Positions 8,453 through 20,234 of a DNA stretch of 64,000 nucleotides are shown piece by piece. The stretch is from Dokdonella_A sp044227025. GTDB lineage: Bacteria; Pseudomonadota; Gammaproteobacteria; Xanthomonadales; Rhodanobacteraceae. How positions within the stretch are numbered: the stretch's first letter is position 1; each line of letters starts with the position of its first letter. The position numbers were made by a program, and so were the translations under genes. The notes beneath the pieces were generated by a model, which was not told the DNA's origin, made no database searches, and was given only the letters and a program-made list of their open reading frames with translations. The DNA is taken from the NCBI RefSeq assembly GCF_044227025.1, contig NZ_JBGAFX010000003.1, forward strand, positions 124,001-188,000, read 5' to 3'.

Positions 8453-10408
8453 TCAATGCATCGTCCAGATCACGTTGACGCCTAACGAACGCTCCTGCGC
8501 GAACGTGGACAACTCGTCGGCGGTGGCGTGGTAGTCCTCGTTGAACGCGTTCCGCACATAGAACTGCAGGCCGATCGAGGGGTTCAGTTGCCAGCGCAGG
8601 TCGGCGTCGACGACGTCGACGGCATCGCGTTCGACTTCCTCGAAGCCGGGGCGGTCCATCGTCCAGCGGTGTGCATAGCGCGCGCCGAGGATGAAGTCGC
8701 CATGGGTGTACTTCGCCTCGAGTTCGCCGCTGACCGGCGGGATGCCGTACAGCGGCCGGCCGGTTTCGTCGCGTCCGCGCACGACCGCGGCGCTGGCGCG
8801 CAGGGTGAGTCCCGGTGCCGGCGTGGCCCAGCCGAGCGTGGCTTCGGCGCCGTGCAGGGTACCGGTGCTGATGTTGGCGTAGCCGTTCACGTCGGGCGCG
8901 ATATCGGTGAGCTGGATGAGATCGTCGACGACGTTGCGCCAGACATGCGCTTCGACACCCCAGTTGCCGTTGTGCCAGGCGTAGCCGAGGTCTATGCCGC
9001 GCGAGTGCTCGGAGCCGAGATTCGGGTTGCCGACGATTTCGCCCTGCGCGGTCACGCCGCTGTAGAAGCGTTCCTCGAGGGTCGGGAAGCGGTAGCCGGT
9101 CGATGCATTGAACGTGATGCGCTGCGCGTCGTCCGGCGTCCACACCGCGCCGGCGGTGAAGGCGTGGTCGGAGTCATCCGATGTGGCGCCGCGCTGATCC
9201 TGTTCGATCGAGGTGTAGCGGCCGCCGAATTCGAGCGCGAACGCCGGCGATACGTGCCAGTCGCTGAGCGCGAACAGCGACCAGGCGTCTTCCTTCGCGT
9301 TGCGCAAGCTGTAGTTGCGATTGAGCACGGAGCGGCTCGCGTCGTAGGCGCTGACGTCGCGGCGGCCGAGGTATTCGATGCCGATGTCGTGGCTGAAGGC
9401 GCCGGTTTCAAAAGTCTGCTGCACGGTCGTGCCGAAGTCGGTGCTGGCGACGCCGGCGAACGTGTCCGGTGAGCCGGGACGGCGGTTCCAGGTGCCGAGG
9501 TACTGGTCGTGCGCATAGGCGCTCGCCGCGAAACCGCTGTCGTGGCGCACGCGCAGGCGACCGAGCGTGTGGCTGTCTTCCGGATAGGTCGAATCGCGCG
9601 TCGGGTAACGGCTGTTGGACTTGCCGATGTTCTCGGTGCGCGAGGGCATCAGCAGTGCATCGACATCGAAATCGCCCATGCGCGTGCGGTACTGCAGGCT
9701 GGCGCTCTCGCGCCGGTAGCTGGTGTTGAGCGGCACGCCGTTGGCCGATTCGCTGTCGCCGGACTGGTGACGCGCGACGCCGATCGAGAATGCGTCGGAA
9801 CCGATGCCGGCGGACACGTTCGCCTCGTTGCCCGCGGTCGCGTAACCCGCGCTGGCGAACGGCGCATCGAACCAGCGCGGCTCGATCGAGATCGCGCCGC
9901 CGAGCGCGCCGGGGCCGTAGTGGACGACGGCCGGCCCGCGCGTCACGCTGACGTCGCCGAGCAGGCTCGGCTCGACGAACGCGACCGGCACGCCGGCGCG
10001 ACGTTGCGCGGTGATCGGCATGCCGCCGACGAGGATCAGGATTCCGTTGGCACCGCTGCCGCGGATCGAGAACGTTTCGAACAGGCCGTTCTGCCCGGTC
10101 GCGCCGACGCCGGGAACGCGCGTGATGAAGTCCTGGAAATCGGCCGGCGCGGCGATCGCCTCGTCCCAACGCACGACGTCCGTCGCGAGTGCCGCGGGCA
10201 CGTCCGCGGCGGTGCCTTTCGCCGTCACCTGCACGGTATCACCGAGCCATGGCGTGCCGCCGTGCGCGGTGCGCTTGTCGTCGCCGCCGGCGTCCTCGCG
10301 TTCCTCGAGCGCGACGTCTGCATCCTCGGCTTGCGCGGGTGCGGCCGCGGTGCAGGCGGCAATACTCAGGGCGGCGGTGAAGGCGCCGCGTGAAAGGCGT
10401 TGCAACAT
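8453..10408 (-). CDS. TonB-dependent outer-membrane receptor
   Basis: This 651-residue protein has a signal peptide (1-27), an acidic linker, a plug domain (about 60-170, with DFQDFITRVPGVGATGQNG, FSIRGSG and VTRGPAVVHYGPGALGGAIS) and a 22-strand-type barrel. Barrel landmarks include GYRFPTLEERFYSG and NPNLGSEHSRGIDLGYAW. It ends IWTMH, not the usual terminal aromatic, which is slightly odd. Such receptors use TonB energy to import scarce ligands. The segment GNPNLGSEHS is shared with many siderophore, metal and cobalamin receptors, so the ligand cannot be named. Its convergent neighbours are the DUF2946 and CxxC barrel genes, which makes a metal or metal complex plausible. The start at 10408 follows a GGGGG purine run. 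Confidence 0.9.
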   Translation of the reverse strand: MLQRLSRGAFTAALSIAACTAAAPAQAEDADVALEEREDAGGDDKRTAHGGTPWLGDTVQVTAKGTAADVPAALATDVVRWDEAIAAPADFQDFITRVPGVGATGQNGLFETFSIRGSGANGILILVGGMPITAQRRAGVPVAFVEPSLLGDVSVTRGPAVVHYGPGALGGAISIEPRWFDAPFASAGYATAGNEANVSAGIGSDAFSIGVARHQSGDSESANGVPLNTSYRRESASLQYRTRMGDFDVDALLMPSRTENIGKSNSRYPTRDSTYPEDSHTLGRLRVRHDSGFAASAYAHDQYLGTWNRRPGSPDTFAGVASTDFGTTVQQTFETGAFSHDIGIEYLGRRDVSAYDASRSVLNRNYSLRNAKEDAWSLFALSDWHVSPAFALEFGGRYTSIEQDQRGATSDDSDHAFTAGAVWTPDDAQRITFNASTGYRFPTLEERFYSGVTAQGEIVGNPNLGSEHSRGIDLGYAWHNGNWGVEAHVWRNVVDDLIQLTDIAPDVNGYANISTGTLHGAEATLGWATPAPGLTLRASAAVVRGRDETGRPLYGIPPVSGELEAKYTHGDFILGARYAHRWTMDRPGFEEVERDAVDVVDADLRWQLNPSIGLQFYVRNAFNEDYHATADELSTFAQERSLGVNVIWTMH

Positions 10409-10549
10409 GTGTGACCCCCAGTGATCGCTCCGCGTCAGGGCGGAACGGGTTTGGCGAGTCTAGGAAAAAAGGAGGGGGTATAAATCCGCCTCAGGGCCTA
10501 GTTGATCGGTGTGCTGTATGGTTGGCGCGGACCCGCGCAGGTGGACAAG

Positions 10550-11431
10550 ATGCCATTCTTCATGCAGCTGCTGTTCTGCGTGCCGCTGTGGATCGTGATT
10601 TCACTGGTCATGTCGATCTGGAAGGCCGGGGCCGCGCAGGACGCGAGGCAGCGAACCTTGTGGCGGCGGTGGGCCATCGTGACGGGATTCGCCCTCTGCA
10701 CATCGCTGTTATGGGCGAATCCGGCCCAGATGCTGTTCTACTCCGGACCATTCGGCGGGCGCGTCGTCGATGCGCAGACGGGCCAGCCGGTTCCGGTTGC
10801 GCTGCTTTCGTTCACGTGGGGCGGTTCGCTCGGCGTGCTGTCCGCGCATCACGCATGGACGATGACGGATGCGGAGGGGAACTACCGGGTCGGCTGGCAG
10901 GGGATTGGCAACTGGCGCATCGGCGCGTTTCCGGGTCCCGACTCCATGACTGTGATCGCACCTGGCTATGTGGGTGGCCAGTTCTGGCTCGACGGCGAGG
11001 CGCGCGATCCGTATTCGGATCATGATCGCACGGCGCTTGGTGCGTCGATGGCGGATGGCGAAATTCGTCTTCAGCGTTTGCGCACGAATGTGCGGCTCGA
11101 TTTGGAAGCCGCTCGGCATTTCGGCTTCGGAGTTCCTGCGGCTGAACAACAGCAGCGTATTGCGCGCCGATTCCATGATGTGCTGTACGCGGGTCTGTGT
11201 CCCGGCGCAGGGACCGTGGCGAAATGGGAGCCGACCGATGCGGCGTTCCAGCAGCTTGTCGAGTATTCGGGCTTTTTCGGGATCAGTCCATCGGATTTGC
11301 TCGATGGCATGAAGGAGGTGGTCGTCGGGTATCAGTACAGTTCATCATCGCGGAATACGCCACTTCGCCTTGATGCGGCCGATGCGGAACGACTATGCAA
11401 CCAACTGGAACTGACGGATCGGGAAATGTGA
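10550..11431 (+). CDS. Unrecognised membrane protein with carboxypeptidase-regulatory-like segment
   Basis: This 293-residue protein is not assigned to a known gene. Two hydrophobic helices lie near the N-terminus (FMQLLFCVPLWIVISLVMSI and WAIVTGFALCTSLLWA). After them comes a segment FGGRVVDAQTGQPVPVALLS with a later 'TDAEGNYRV', the hallmark of a carboxypeptidase-regulatory or transthyretin-like beta-sandwich that is normally outside the membrane. The C-terminal half is without recognisable motifs. The ATG at 10550 has AGGTGG five bases upstream; an in-frame TTG at 10502 lacks such a site. Base composition is lower in GC than in the flanking genes. The next small gene overlaps its 3' end, so the two likely form one unit. 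Confidence 0.65.
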   Translation: MPFFMQLLFCVPLWIVISLVMSIWKAGAAQDARQRTLWRRWAIVTGFALCTSLLWANPAQMLFYSGPFGGRVVDAQTGQPVPVALLSFTWGGSLGVLSAHHAWTMTDAEGNYRVGWQGIGNWRIGAFPGPDSMTVIAPGYVGGQFWLDGEARDPYSDHDRTALGASMADGEIRLQRLRTNVRLDLEAARHFGFGVPAAEQQQRIARRFHDVLYAGLCPGAGTVAKWEPTDAAFQQLVEYSGFFGISPSDLLDGMKEVVVGYQYSSSSRNTPLRLDAADAERLCNQLELTDREM

Positions 11432-11724
11432 CCGCTCCGGTGCCGAAGTGGCCGGACTGGATTGTGATCGGGCTGACGCTGCTTCCGCTCGTTCCGACCG
11501 CGGCCATCTTTGCTTCGCACAACGTGAGCTGGCTGAACCACGCGATCGGCGGTTTCGCGTGGTGGTCCGTCGTCGCTGGTGTGCTTGGCGGCCTCCTTGG
11601 AGGAATCACCCTTGCGTATCAACGGCGCAATCCACTCTGGCTGATTGCCAGCGTCACTTCGCTTTGCATCGGATTCTTCTGGTTGCTCTTCGCCATGGCG
11701 GTGGGCATGGCATCCATGCACTGA
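11395..11724 (+). CDS. Unrecognised small membrane protein with three predicted helices
   Basis: This 109-residue protein has three hydrophobic segments (WIVIGLTLLPLVPTAAIFA, FAWWSVVAGVLGGLLGGITL and WLIASVTSLCIGFFWLLFAM) and short polar loops. No family was recognised. Two starts are possible. The ATG at 11395 overlaps the upstream gene by 37 bases. The in-frame GTG at 11428 would give the compact GTGA stop-start overlap typical of translational coupling, and would shorten the protein to 98 residues. Like its partner upstream it is less GC-rich than surrounding genes. It ends about 50 bases before the stop codon of the convergent dnaE. Confidence 0.6.
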   Translation: MQPTGTDGSGNVTAPVPKWPDWIVIGLTLLPLVPTAAIFASHNVSWLNHAIGGFAWWSVVAGVLGGLLGGITLAYQRRNPLWLIASVTSLCIGFFWLLFAMAVGMASMH

Positions 11725-11771
11725 GAGCTTTGAAATTGCGCAGGTAGTCGCAATTCCGCGCGGCGGAAGAC

Positions 11772-15260
<3,489 letters not shown>

Positions 15261-15284
15261 GACCGGGAGGGACGCGGGGGAGCG

Positions 15285-15300
15285 CCAGCGTAGTCGCTGG
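15285..15300. terminator. Short perfect hairpin between sulfatase gene and dnaE
   Basis: A six-base-pair stem CCAGCG/CGCTGG with loop TAGT lies between the stop codon of the upstream sulfatase-type gene and the dnaE start. It has no T run. It could slow read-through into dnaE or shape its leader. The evidence is structural only. Confidence 0.3.
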
Positions 15301-15334
15301 CCCGGCCTGCGGCAAGGTTTCCGTGCCCGCCGCG

Positions 15335-17029
15335 CTACTCGTCGAAGACCTTGAGGGTACCGAACGCGTAGGCGTAGAAGGAAGGCAGCACGTCCGCCTG
15401 CGCGCAACCCTCGAAACGGCCGTTGCAGCGCTCGCGCAGGCGCGTGTTCGCTTCGAAATAGGCATCCTTCGGCAGGCCGGCGACGTCGAGCATCAGGCCG
15501 CCGAGGAACGCAAGGTCCAGCGGTGGTGCCGCCGGAAGGGGCGCGCCTTCGATGCTGCTGTCGATGCGGTAGTAGGTCAGGGTATTCGCTCCGCTTGCCA
15601 GTTCCGCCGGCAATGCGCTCGCCAACCTGGATTCGATGCCATCGAACGACGGATGGTGATCACCGAAATGCGCGAACACGGCCGGCCTGCCCGCGGCGAA
15701 CAGATAGCGACGCAGCTCCGCCAGCGCCTGGTCGGACTGATGCATGCGATAGAGGTAAGTGCCCAGATTGCGGTTCGCGCGCTCGTCGAGGCTCGGCGCG
15801 GGCGATTCGTTCCACGGCGGTGGCAGGGCGTCGAGCGGCTTGTCGTGCGGTCCGTGCTGGCGCATGGTCAGTACCATCACGAACAGCGGGCGATCATCCT
15901 CGGCGCGCGCGCGGCGATGGATCTCCTCGACCTTGGCGACGAGGTCCCGGTCGGTGCTTTCCCATTCGATGCCGAGTTCGTTCGAATCGTGGAATTCGTC
16001 GAAACCGTACTCCGCGTAGGCCTCGGCGGCGCGCACGAAGCCGCGCGGCATCGGATACACCGCGATCGTGCGGTAGCCGAGCGCCTTCAACTGGCGCGGC
16101 AGGCTGTCGCGCAGGCGCGGCACGAGGTTGTACGGCGCATACAGGCCGGCTGGCCCGAACAGCGTGTGTGGCAGCCCGGCCAGGAACGCGAACTCGCTGG
16201 TCCAGGTGGCGCCGCCATAGGTGTGTACGCGCAGCAGGCCTTCCGCCCGCGTCGTCGCATCGGCATCGAACATGCCGAAGTGGCAGCGCGGGCTCGTGCA
16301 CGCGGACCACTGGCGCGGGTCGAGCGTGCTTTCCTCGAGCACTGCGACGAGGTCGGGCCGCGGCGTTTCTGCTGTCGCCACCTTCGCGCCGCCCCAGTCG
16401 TACGAGCCCGTGCCGGCTTCGTGCGGTGGCGGGGTCACGTTCATCAGTGAGAGCGAGCGCAGGAAGGTCGTCAACGGGTTGCGCTGGGCCTGCTGCAGGA
16501 AGTCCCATGGGGCGACCGCGTGCACCTGGCGAAACGGCCCATGCGGCCACGCACAGACACTGAGGACCAGCGCACCGGCGAGCGTGACCGCGCTGCGCAC
16601 GCGCCTGCGTCGACCCAGCCAAAGGCTGGGCGATTCGAGCCGCCATACCAGCACCGCGCAAGCAGGCACCAGCAGCAGCACTGCAATGCACTTGCGCAAC
16701 ATGCCCGGGTAGTGGCGAACGACCTCGGCCAGCAGGGTGCCCGCGAGGTAACGCACATCCGGCGCGAACAGGGGTTCGTGCAGATACGCGAGCTTGAGGG
16801 TCGAGGTCAGCCAAATGGTGCCGGCGAGCGCAGCCGCGCACAGGCAGCCGAATGCAACGCGACCGCTCATGGCGGCCACAGCGAGGGCGAGTGCACCGGT
16901 CAACGTCACGCAGTACACGCGGTCGATGAGGTCCGCTTCGGCCTGCCACACGCGCAGCAGCACCAGTACGAGCGCACCGCTGCCGAGGGCGAACGCGAAC
17001 GAACGTCGCATCATCCTTGATCGATCCAT
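15335..17029 (-). CDS. LtaS/OpgB-type sulfatase-fold phosphoglycerol transferase, paralog 1
   Basis: This 564-residue protein has five N-terminal membrane helices and a large periplasmic alkaline-phosphatase-fold domain. Visible catalytic motifs are VLEESTLDPR (metal-binding Glu), GGATWTSEF (likely nucleophile Thr) and AHFGDHHPSFDG (metal-binding Asp-His). Family members move phosphoglycerol or phosphoethanolamine from phospholipids onto periplasmic glucans, lipid A or teichoic acid. It is closely related along its length to the protein at 20831-22564, including the cysteine pairs CTSPRC and CNGRFEGC, so disulfides are likely. The ATG at 17029 has GGAG upstream and begins the basic n-region MDRSRMMRR. 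The gene is divergent from a winged-helix TPR regulator, which may control it. The substrate is unknown. Confidence 0.85.
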   Translation of the reverse strand: MDRSRMMRRSFAFALGSGALVLVLLRVWQAEADLIDRVYCVTLTGALALAVAAMSGRVAFGCLCAAALAGTIWLTSTLKLAYLHEPLFAPDVRYLAGTLLAEVVRHYPGMLRKCIAVLLLVPACAVLVWRLESPSLWLGRRRRVRSAVTLAGALVLSVCAWPHGPFRQVHAVAPWDFLQQAQRNPLTTFLRSLSLMNVTPPPHEAGTGSYDWGGAKVATAETPRPDLVAVLEESTLDPRQWSACTSPRCHFGMFDADATTRAEGLLRVHTYGGATWTSEFAFLAGLPHTLFGPAGLYAPYNLVPRLRDSLPRQLKALGYRTIAVYPMPRGFVRAAEAYAEYGFDEFHDSNELGIEWESTDRDLVAKVEEIHRRARAEDDRPLFVMVLTMRQHGPHDKPLDALPPPWNESPAPSLDERANRNLGTYLYRMHQSDQALAELRRYLFAAGRPAVFAHFGDHHPSFDGIESRLASALPAELASGANTLTYYRIDSSIEGAPLPAAPPLDLAFLGGLMLDVAGLPKDAYFEANTRLRERCNGRFEGCAQADVLPSFYAYAFGTLKVFDE

Positions 17030-17169
17030 GTCCCACTCCGCAGGTGTTGCTGCAACAGACGTGAAATGGAATTGTAACGTCGCAGCGGCGGGGTGCGGCG
17101 CGATCCGGGTTTGCCGGACGGACGGGTTGGCGCGATGATCGGCCCGTTGTGGCAAGCGCGTGGCGGGGC
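17030..17169. promoter_or_regulatory. Divergent control region with TGTTGC-T-GCAACA palindrome
   Basis: This 140-bp region separates the sulfatase paralog (minus) from the winged-helix regulator (plus). On the minus strand a TACAAT -10-like box lies at 17071-17076 without a good -35 box, as expected for an activator-dependent promoter. A perfect 13-bp palindrome TGTTGCTGCAACA at 17045-17057 falls in the predicted leader of the sulfatase mRNA and is a candidate operator. The regulatory link is inferred from position only. Confidence 0.4.
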
Positions 17170-19068
17170 ATGGACCAGGAGCCACCCATCTTCGTGTTCG
17201 ACGATGTGCGCGTCGATACGCTGGCGCACCGTGTCGAGAAGGCTGGCGTGGAACGCGCGCTCGAACCCAAGGCGTTCGCGGTGTTGCTGGAATTCCTGGC
17301 GCATCCGGGCGAGTTGCTGGGTCGCGATGCCCTGCTTGATGCGGTCTGGGGTCACCGCCACGTCACGCCGGGCGTTCTGAACCGGGTCGTCGCAAGCCTG
17401 CGCCGAGAGCTCGGCGATGACCCGGCGACCCCGCGCTACATCGAAACCGTGCATGGCCTCGGCTATCGCTTCGTCGCCACGCTTGCCGAAGTCCGGCGGC
17501 AGGCAATTGGCGCAGCGCCGGAGTCGGCGCCCGCTGTGCCGCGCCGGCGCCGCGAAGACATCGTGTCGTCTCCGGGTGTGCGGCGCTTCACGCTGCTGCA
17601 CGCGCTGGTCACGCTCGCCGCGCTGATCGTGGTCGGCGTCGCGCTGCTGCTCGCCGTGCGCGTGGGCGAGCGCAACGCGGCGTCGTCGGTGGTGCGCAGC
17701 ATCGCGGTGCTTCCGTTCACGGCGCGAGGAGGCGATCCCGATCTCGTCGCCGCGGTCGAGGGCATGGCCAAGAGTCTCACTGACGCGTTCGCACGCCAGC
17801 CCGACCTGCGTGTCGCGGGACGCGAGTCGGTGTTCGCGCTCGGTCGCGGGCGCAGGTCGCCGCAGGAGGTCGCGGAGGCGCTCGATGTCGACTACGTCCT
17901 CGGTGGAGAAGCGCAACCCGTGGCGGGCGCGCTCACCCTGCGCGTCAGCCTCTGGCATCGCGGCGACCGCGCGCCGCTGTGGATGGACGAGCAGAACCTG
18001 CCGCGCGAGCAGATGTTCCGCCTGATCGTGCCGCTGATGCGGCGCGTCGAGGACTCACTCGGCGCCTCCCAGGCAACGCCCGAAATGCGAGCGAGCGTGT
18101 CGACCCAGGATCTGTACTGGCTGGGTCGCCGCTACTGGTACCAGCGCACGTCGGCGAGCCTCGCGCGCTCGCTCGGCTACTTCCAGCAGGCGGTCGCGCA
18201 GGACGGCGCATTCGCTGCGGGCTACTGCGGCATCGCCGACGCGTACATGCTGTTGTACGAATACGGCGACCAGTCGCTCGACGAGGCCTCGCTGCGCGCG
18301 CGCAGCGCGATCGCGCGTGCGAAGGAACTGGCGCCCGACCTCGCCGACGCGTGGGCGTCCGAAGGCCTGCTGCTGCTCGATGAAGGCGATGCACCCGCGG
18401 CGGTGCGCGCGCTCGCGCATGCGCTCGAGCTCGAGCCGAAACTGCCGACCGCGCGCCTGTGGTACGGCGACGCGCTCGCCTATGCCGGCCGCGTGCGCGA
18501 GGCACGCGCCTGGCATGTCGAAGTCGAGCGCGAGGACCCGATCAATCCGATCCTGCAAACCTACCTCGGGGTGGACGCGCTGCTGTCGGGCGAGGAAGCG
18601 GAAGCGACCCGTCACCTGCGCCGCGCCATCGAACTGAACGGCGACTACGCCGAACCCTACTGGCAACTGGCGCTGCAGCACGAACTGCATGGGCGCTTGC
18701 GCGATGCAGCGGCCGTCTATGCCGAGGTGCAGGCCAAGCGCGACGATCCGTGGACCGCGATCTACGCCTCCTACAACGAGTTGCTCGCGGGCGACGCGGC
18801 TGCGGCCGATCGGTGGATGGAGGATATCGGCGACCTTTCGTCGATCGATCGCGACGAAGCGCGCGCCTGGTCGAACTGGTTGCAGGATCGGCGCGGGCTG
18901 CTGCGCGCCGATCTGGAGCGCTTGCCCGGCGGGGCCACCTCGGCGCGGCGTGATGCGCTGCTCGCGCGCATCCGCCTGTTCGAAGGCGATGATGCGGGCG
19001 CGCGGGAGTTGTATGGCCGTCTGTTCAACGATGCGCGTTGGCATCGCTACCGGTCACGGCCGAGTTGA
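17170..19068 (+). CDS. CadC-like membrane regulator: OmpR-type winged helix, TM helix, TPR domain
   Basis: This 632-residue protein has an N-terminal OmpR/PhoB-type winged-helix domain (about 8-105, with LEPKAFAVLLEFLAHPGELL, LNRVVASLRRELGD and IETVHGLGYRFVA). One membrane helix follows at 142-165. Next is a periplasmic domain resembling the TolB/FlgO-type lead of such regulators (IAVLPFTARGG, LDVDYVLGGEAQ), then several TPR-like helical repeats. Such one-component regulators bind DNA from the membrane while sensing signals outside. The ATG at 17170 starts next to the domain; a GTG at 17149 is an alternative. The gene is divergent from the sulfatase paralog and is the only plus-strand gene inside the minus-strand block. 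Its 3' end overlaps a decayed convergent gene by 44 bp. Confidence 0.88.
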   Translation: MDQEPPIFVFDDVRVDTLAHRVEKAGVERALEPKAFAVLLEFLAHPGELLGRDALLDAVWGHRHVTPGVLNRVVASLRRELGDDPATPRYIETVHGLGYRFVATLAEVRRQAIGAAPESAPAVPRRRREDIVSSPGVRRFTLLHALVTLAALIVVGVALLLAVRVGERNAASSVVRSIAVLPFTARGGDPDLVAAVEGMAKSLTDAFARQPDLRVAGRESVFALGRGRRSPQEVAEALDVDYVLGGEAQPVAGALTLRVSLWHRGDRAPLWMDEQNLPREQMFRLIVPLMRRVEDSLGASQATPEMRASVSTQDLYWLGRRYWYQRTSASLARSLGYFQQAVAQDGAFAAGYCGIADAYMLLYEYGDQSLDEASLRARSAIARAKELAPDLADAWASEGLLLLDEGDAPAAVRALAHALELEPKLPTARLWYGDALAYAGRVREARAWHVEVEREDPINPILQTYLGVDALLSGEEAEATRHLRRAIELNGDYAEPYWQLALQHELHGRLRDAAAVYAEVQAKRDDPWTAIYASYNELLAGDAAAADRWMEDIGDLSSIDRDEARAWSNWLQDRRGLLRADLERLPGGATSARRDALLARIRLFEGDDAGARELYGRLFNDARWHRYRSRPS

Positions 19069-19389
19069 GCACCGCATTCTGGCTCTGGAAATCGGCGGCC
19101 CAGCCGCCGCTCAGGTTGATCGAAACGCTGGTGTCGAAATCGACGTCCTCGCCGTAGGAACAGCCGAAGCACCTCAGCTGGACGCGGACTTCGTCATCGC
19201 CGTTCGCGATGGCCTGGGCGACACCCTGCTGGATCGTCGCAAAAGTTCCGTTCGGGCCGACGCTGACGAAGGCTTGCGCGCCCAGGGTCCATGCCAGGGC
19301 AAACACACCGAGCGCAAGTCGCGAAACCAGCGAGTGCGTGCCGCGCGAACCAGACGTGGCGTGACAGGGGGCAAACGGAACGTGGTCAT
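19025..19389 (-). pseudogene. Frameshifted, truncated remnant of a secreted beta-helix-type protein
   Basis: A strong ribosome site (GAGGAGAAG) precedes the ATG at 19389, which opens MTTFRLPPVTPRLVRAARTR. A sensible signal peptide, however, continues in another frame (SLVSRLALGVFALAWTLGAQA), so a frameshift near 19320-19330 is likely. After the shift the frame reads FVSVGPNGTFATIQQGVAQA, then a Cys-containing segment and SINLSGGWAADFQSQNAVLN, and stops at 19025. This is the usual opening of long secreted parallel beta-helix proteins, yet only about 100 residues remain. A GTG at 19306 could still make a 93-residue peptide. The remnant runs into the 3' end of the convergent regulator gene. Sequencing error cannot be excluded for the shift, but the truncation would remain. 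Confidence 0.6.
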
Positions 19390-19551
19390 GGTCTTCTCCT
19401 CATGCGGCCAGAGCATCGGCGCCGATGCAGGTCGACCGGGTGCCGGCCTGCGCCGTCGAATGCAGCGTTGCAGGCACGCCGCGCCGACGCTTGAGGAAAG
19501 CGTGAGGAATCTCCGAGGGATTCGTGCGCGTTGCGCCGTGCGAGGCGCGGA

Positions 19552-20037
19552 TCAGTCGAAACCGTTCGCCAGGATGGTGTCTGCCGGAACGATCTGGCTC
19601 GTGAGGCCGAACATTCCGCAGGAGCCGGCAGCCGAACTCGGCGATGCCGTGACGATCACCCAGTACGCGCCCGCCGGCAGGTTGTCGAGCATGATCGGGG
19701 TCAGGGCATTGCCGGTCGCGAGACAGGGGCCGGCGCCGCATGGGTTCGCGGCGTCCATCACGCATAGCGCCGGATCGAACTGAGGCTCGATGCCGGCCAG
19801 AGTCAAATCGAGCGAGACCGGATGATCGAGCGCGAGGCGGAGCACCGCGCCGGGGCCGGACAGCGCCGGTGGCGTGAAGTTTTCGGCGCCACAGGTGAAC
19901 GACGTGACCGTGCTGTCCGCAGGCAATGGCGTCGGAGCTGCGCAGGTCTGCGCGCGGGCTGGCAGGTTCGCCAGGCCGGCGAGTGCGGCAAGGACAACGA
20001 TGGCGTCGAAGGCAAGTGGATGGCGCGCCGGCTTCAT
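19552..20037 (-). CDS. Small secreted protein ending in ILANGFD
   Basis: This 161-residue protein has a signal peptide (MKPARHPLAFDAIVVLAALA) and a mature part of about 130 residues with four cysteines (TCAAP, FTCGAE, LCVMDAANPCGAGPC, GSCGMF). The pattern VLRLALDHPVSLDLTLAG then LPAGAYWVIVTAS is typical of PPC-like extracellular beta-sandwich domains. It ends exactly at DTILANGFD. A near-identical string, LIFANGFD, occurs close to the end of the otherwise different secreted protein at 58833-59912. No function is known. The ATG at 20037 follows a GGGGA purine run and directly starts the signal peptide. It lies between rnhB and a decayed gene, in the segment that separates rnhB from dnaE. Confidence 0.75.
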   Translation of the reverse strand: MKPARHPLAFDAIVVLAALAGLANLPARAQTCAAPTPLPADSTVTSFTCGAENFTPPALSGPGAVLRLALDHPVSLDLTLAGIEPQFDPALCVMDAANPCGAGPCLATGNALTPIMLDNLPAGAYWVIVTASPSSAAGSCGMFGLTSQIVPADTILANGFD

Positions 20038-20234
20038 GGCAGGTCCCCTACGAGCCGCCTCGCGGCGGCGCCCGGCGGGGTCGGGCATGCAAAGGATACT
20101 CCGCTACTCGCGCTTTGCCAGTTCCGTGGGGGAGGCGTGGGAAGTCCCGGGCGTGCCGGCTTTCCTGTGGCATCACCCGCCGCGCTTGCAGCGCGTCGCG
20201 CTCTCCCCGGCGTGGCGAGGTGGCGTGGCGGTGG

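Noticed and set aside
10409..10549. Possible cobalamin riboswitch or metal operator upstream of the TonB receptor
   Set aside because: The gap is 141 bp, too short for a complete cobalamin riboswitch, and no B12-box-like string or clear Fur/Zur palindrome was seen.
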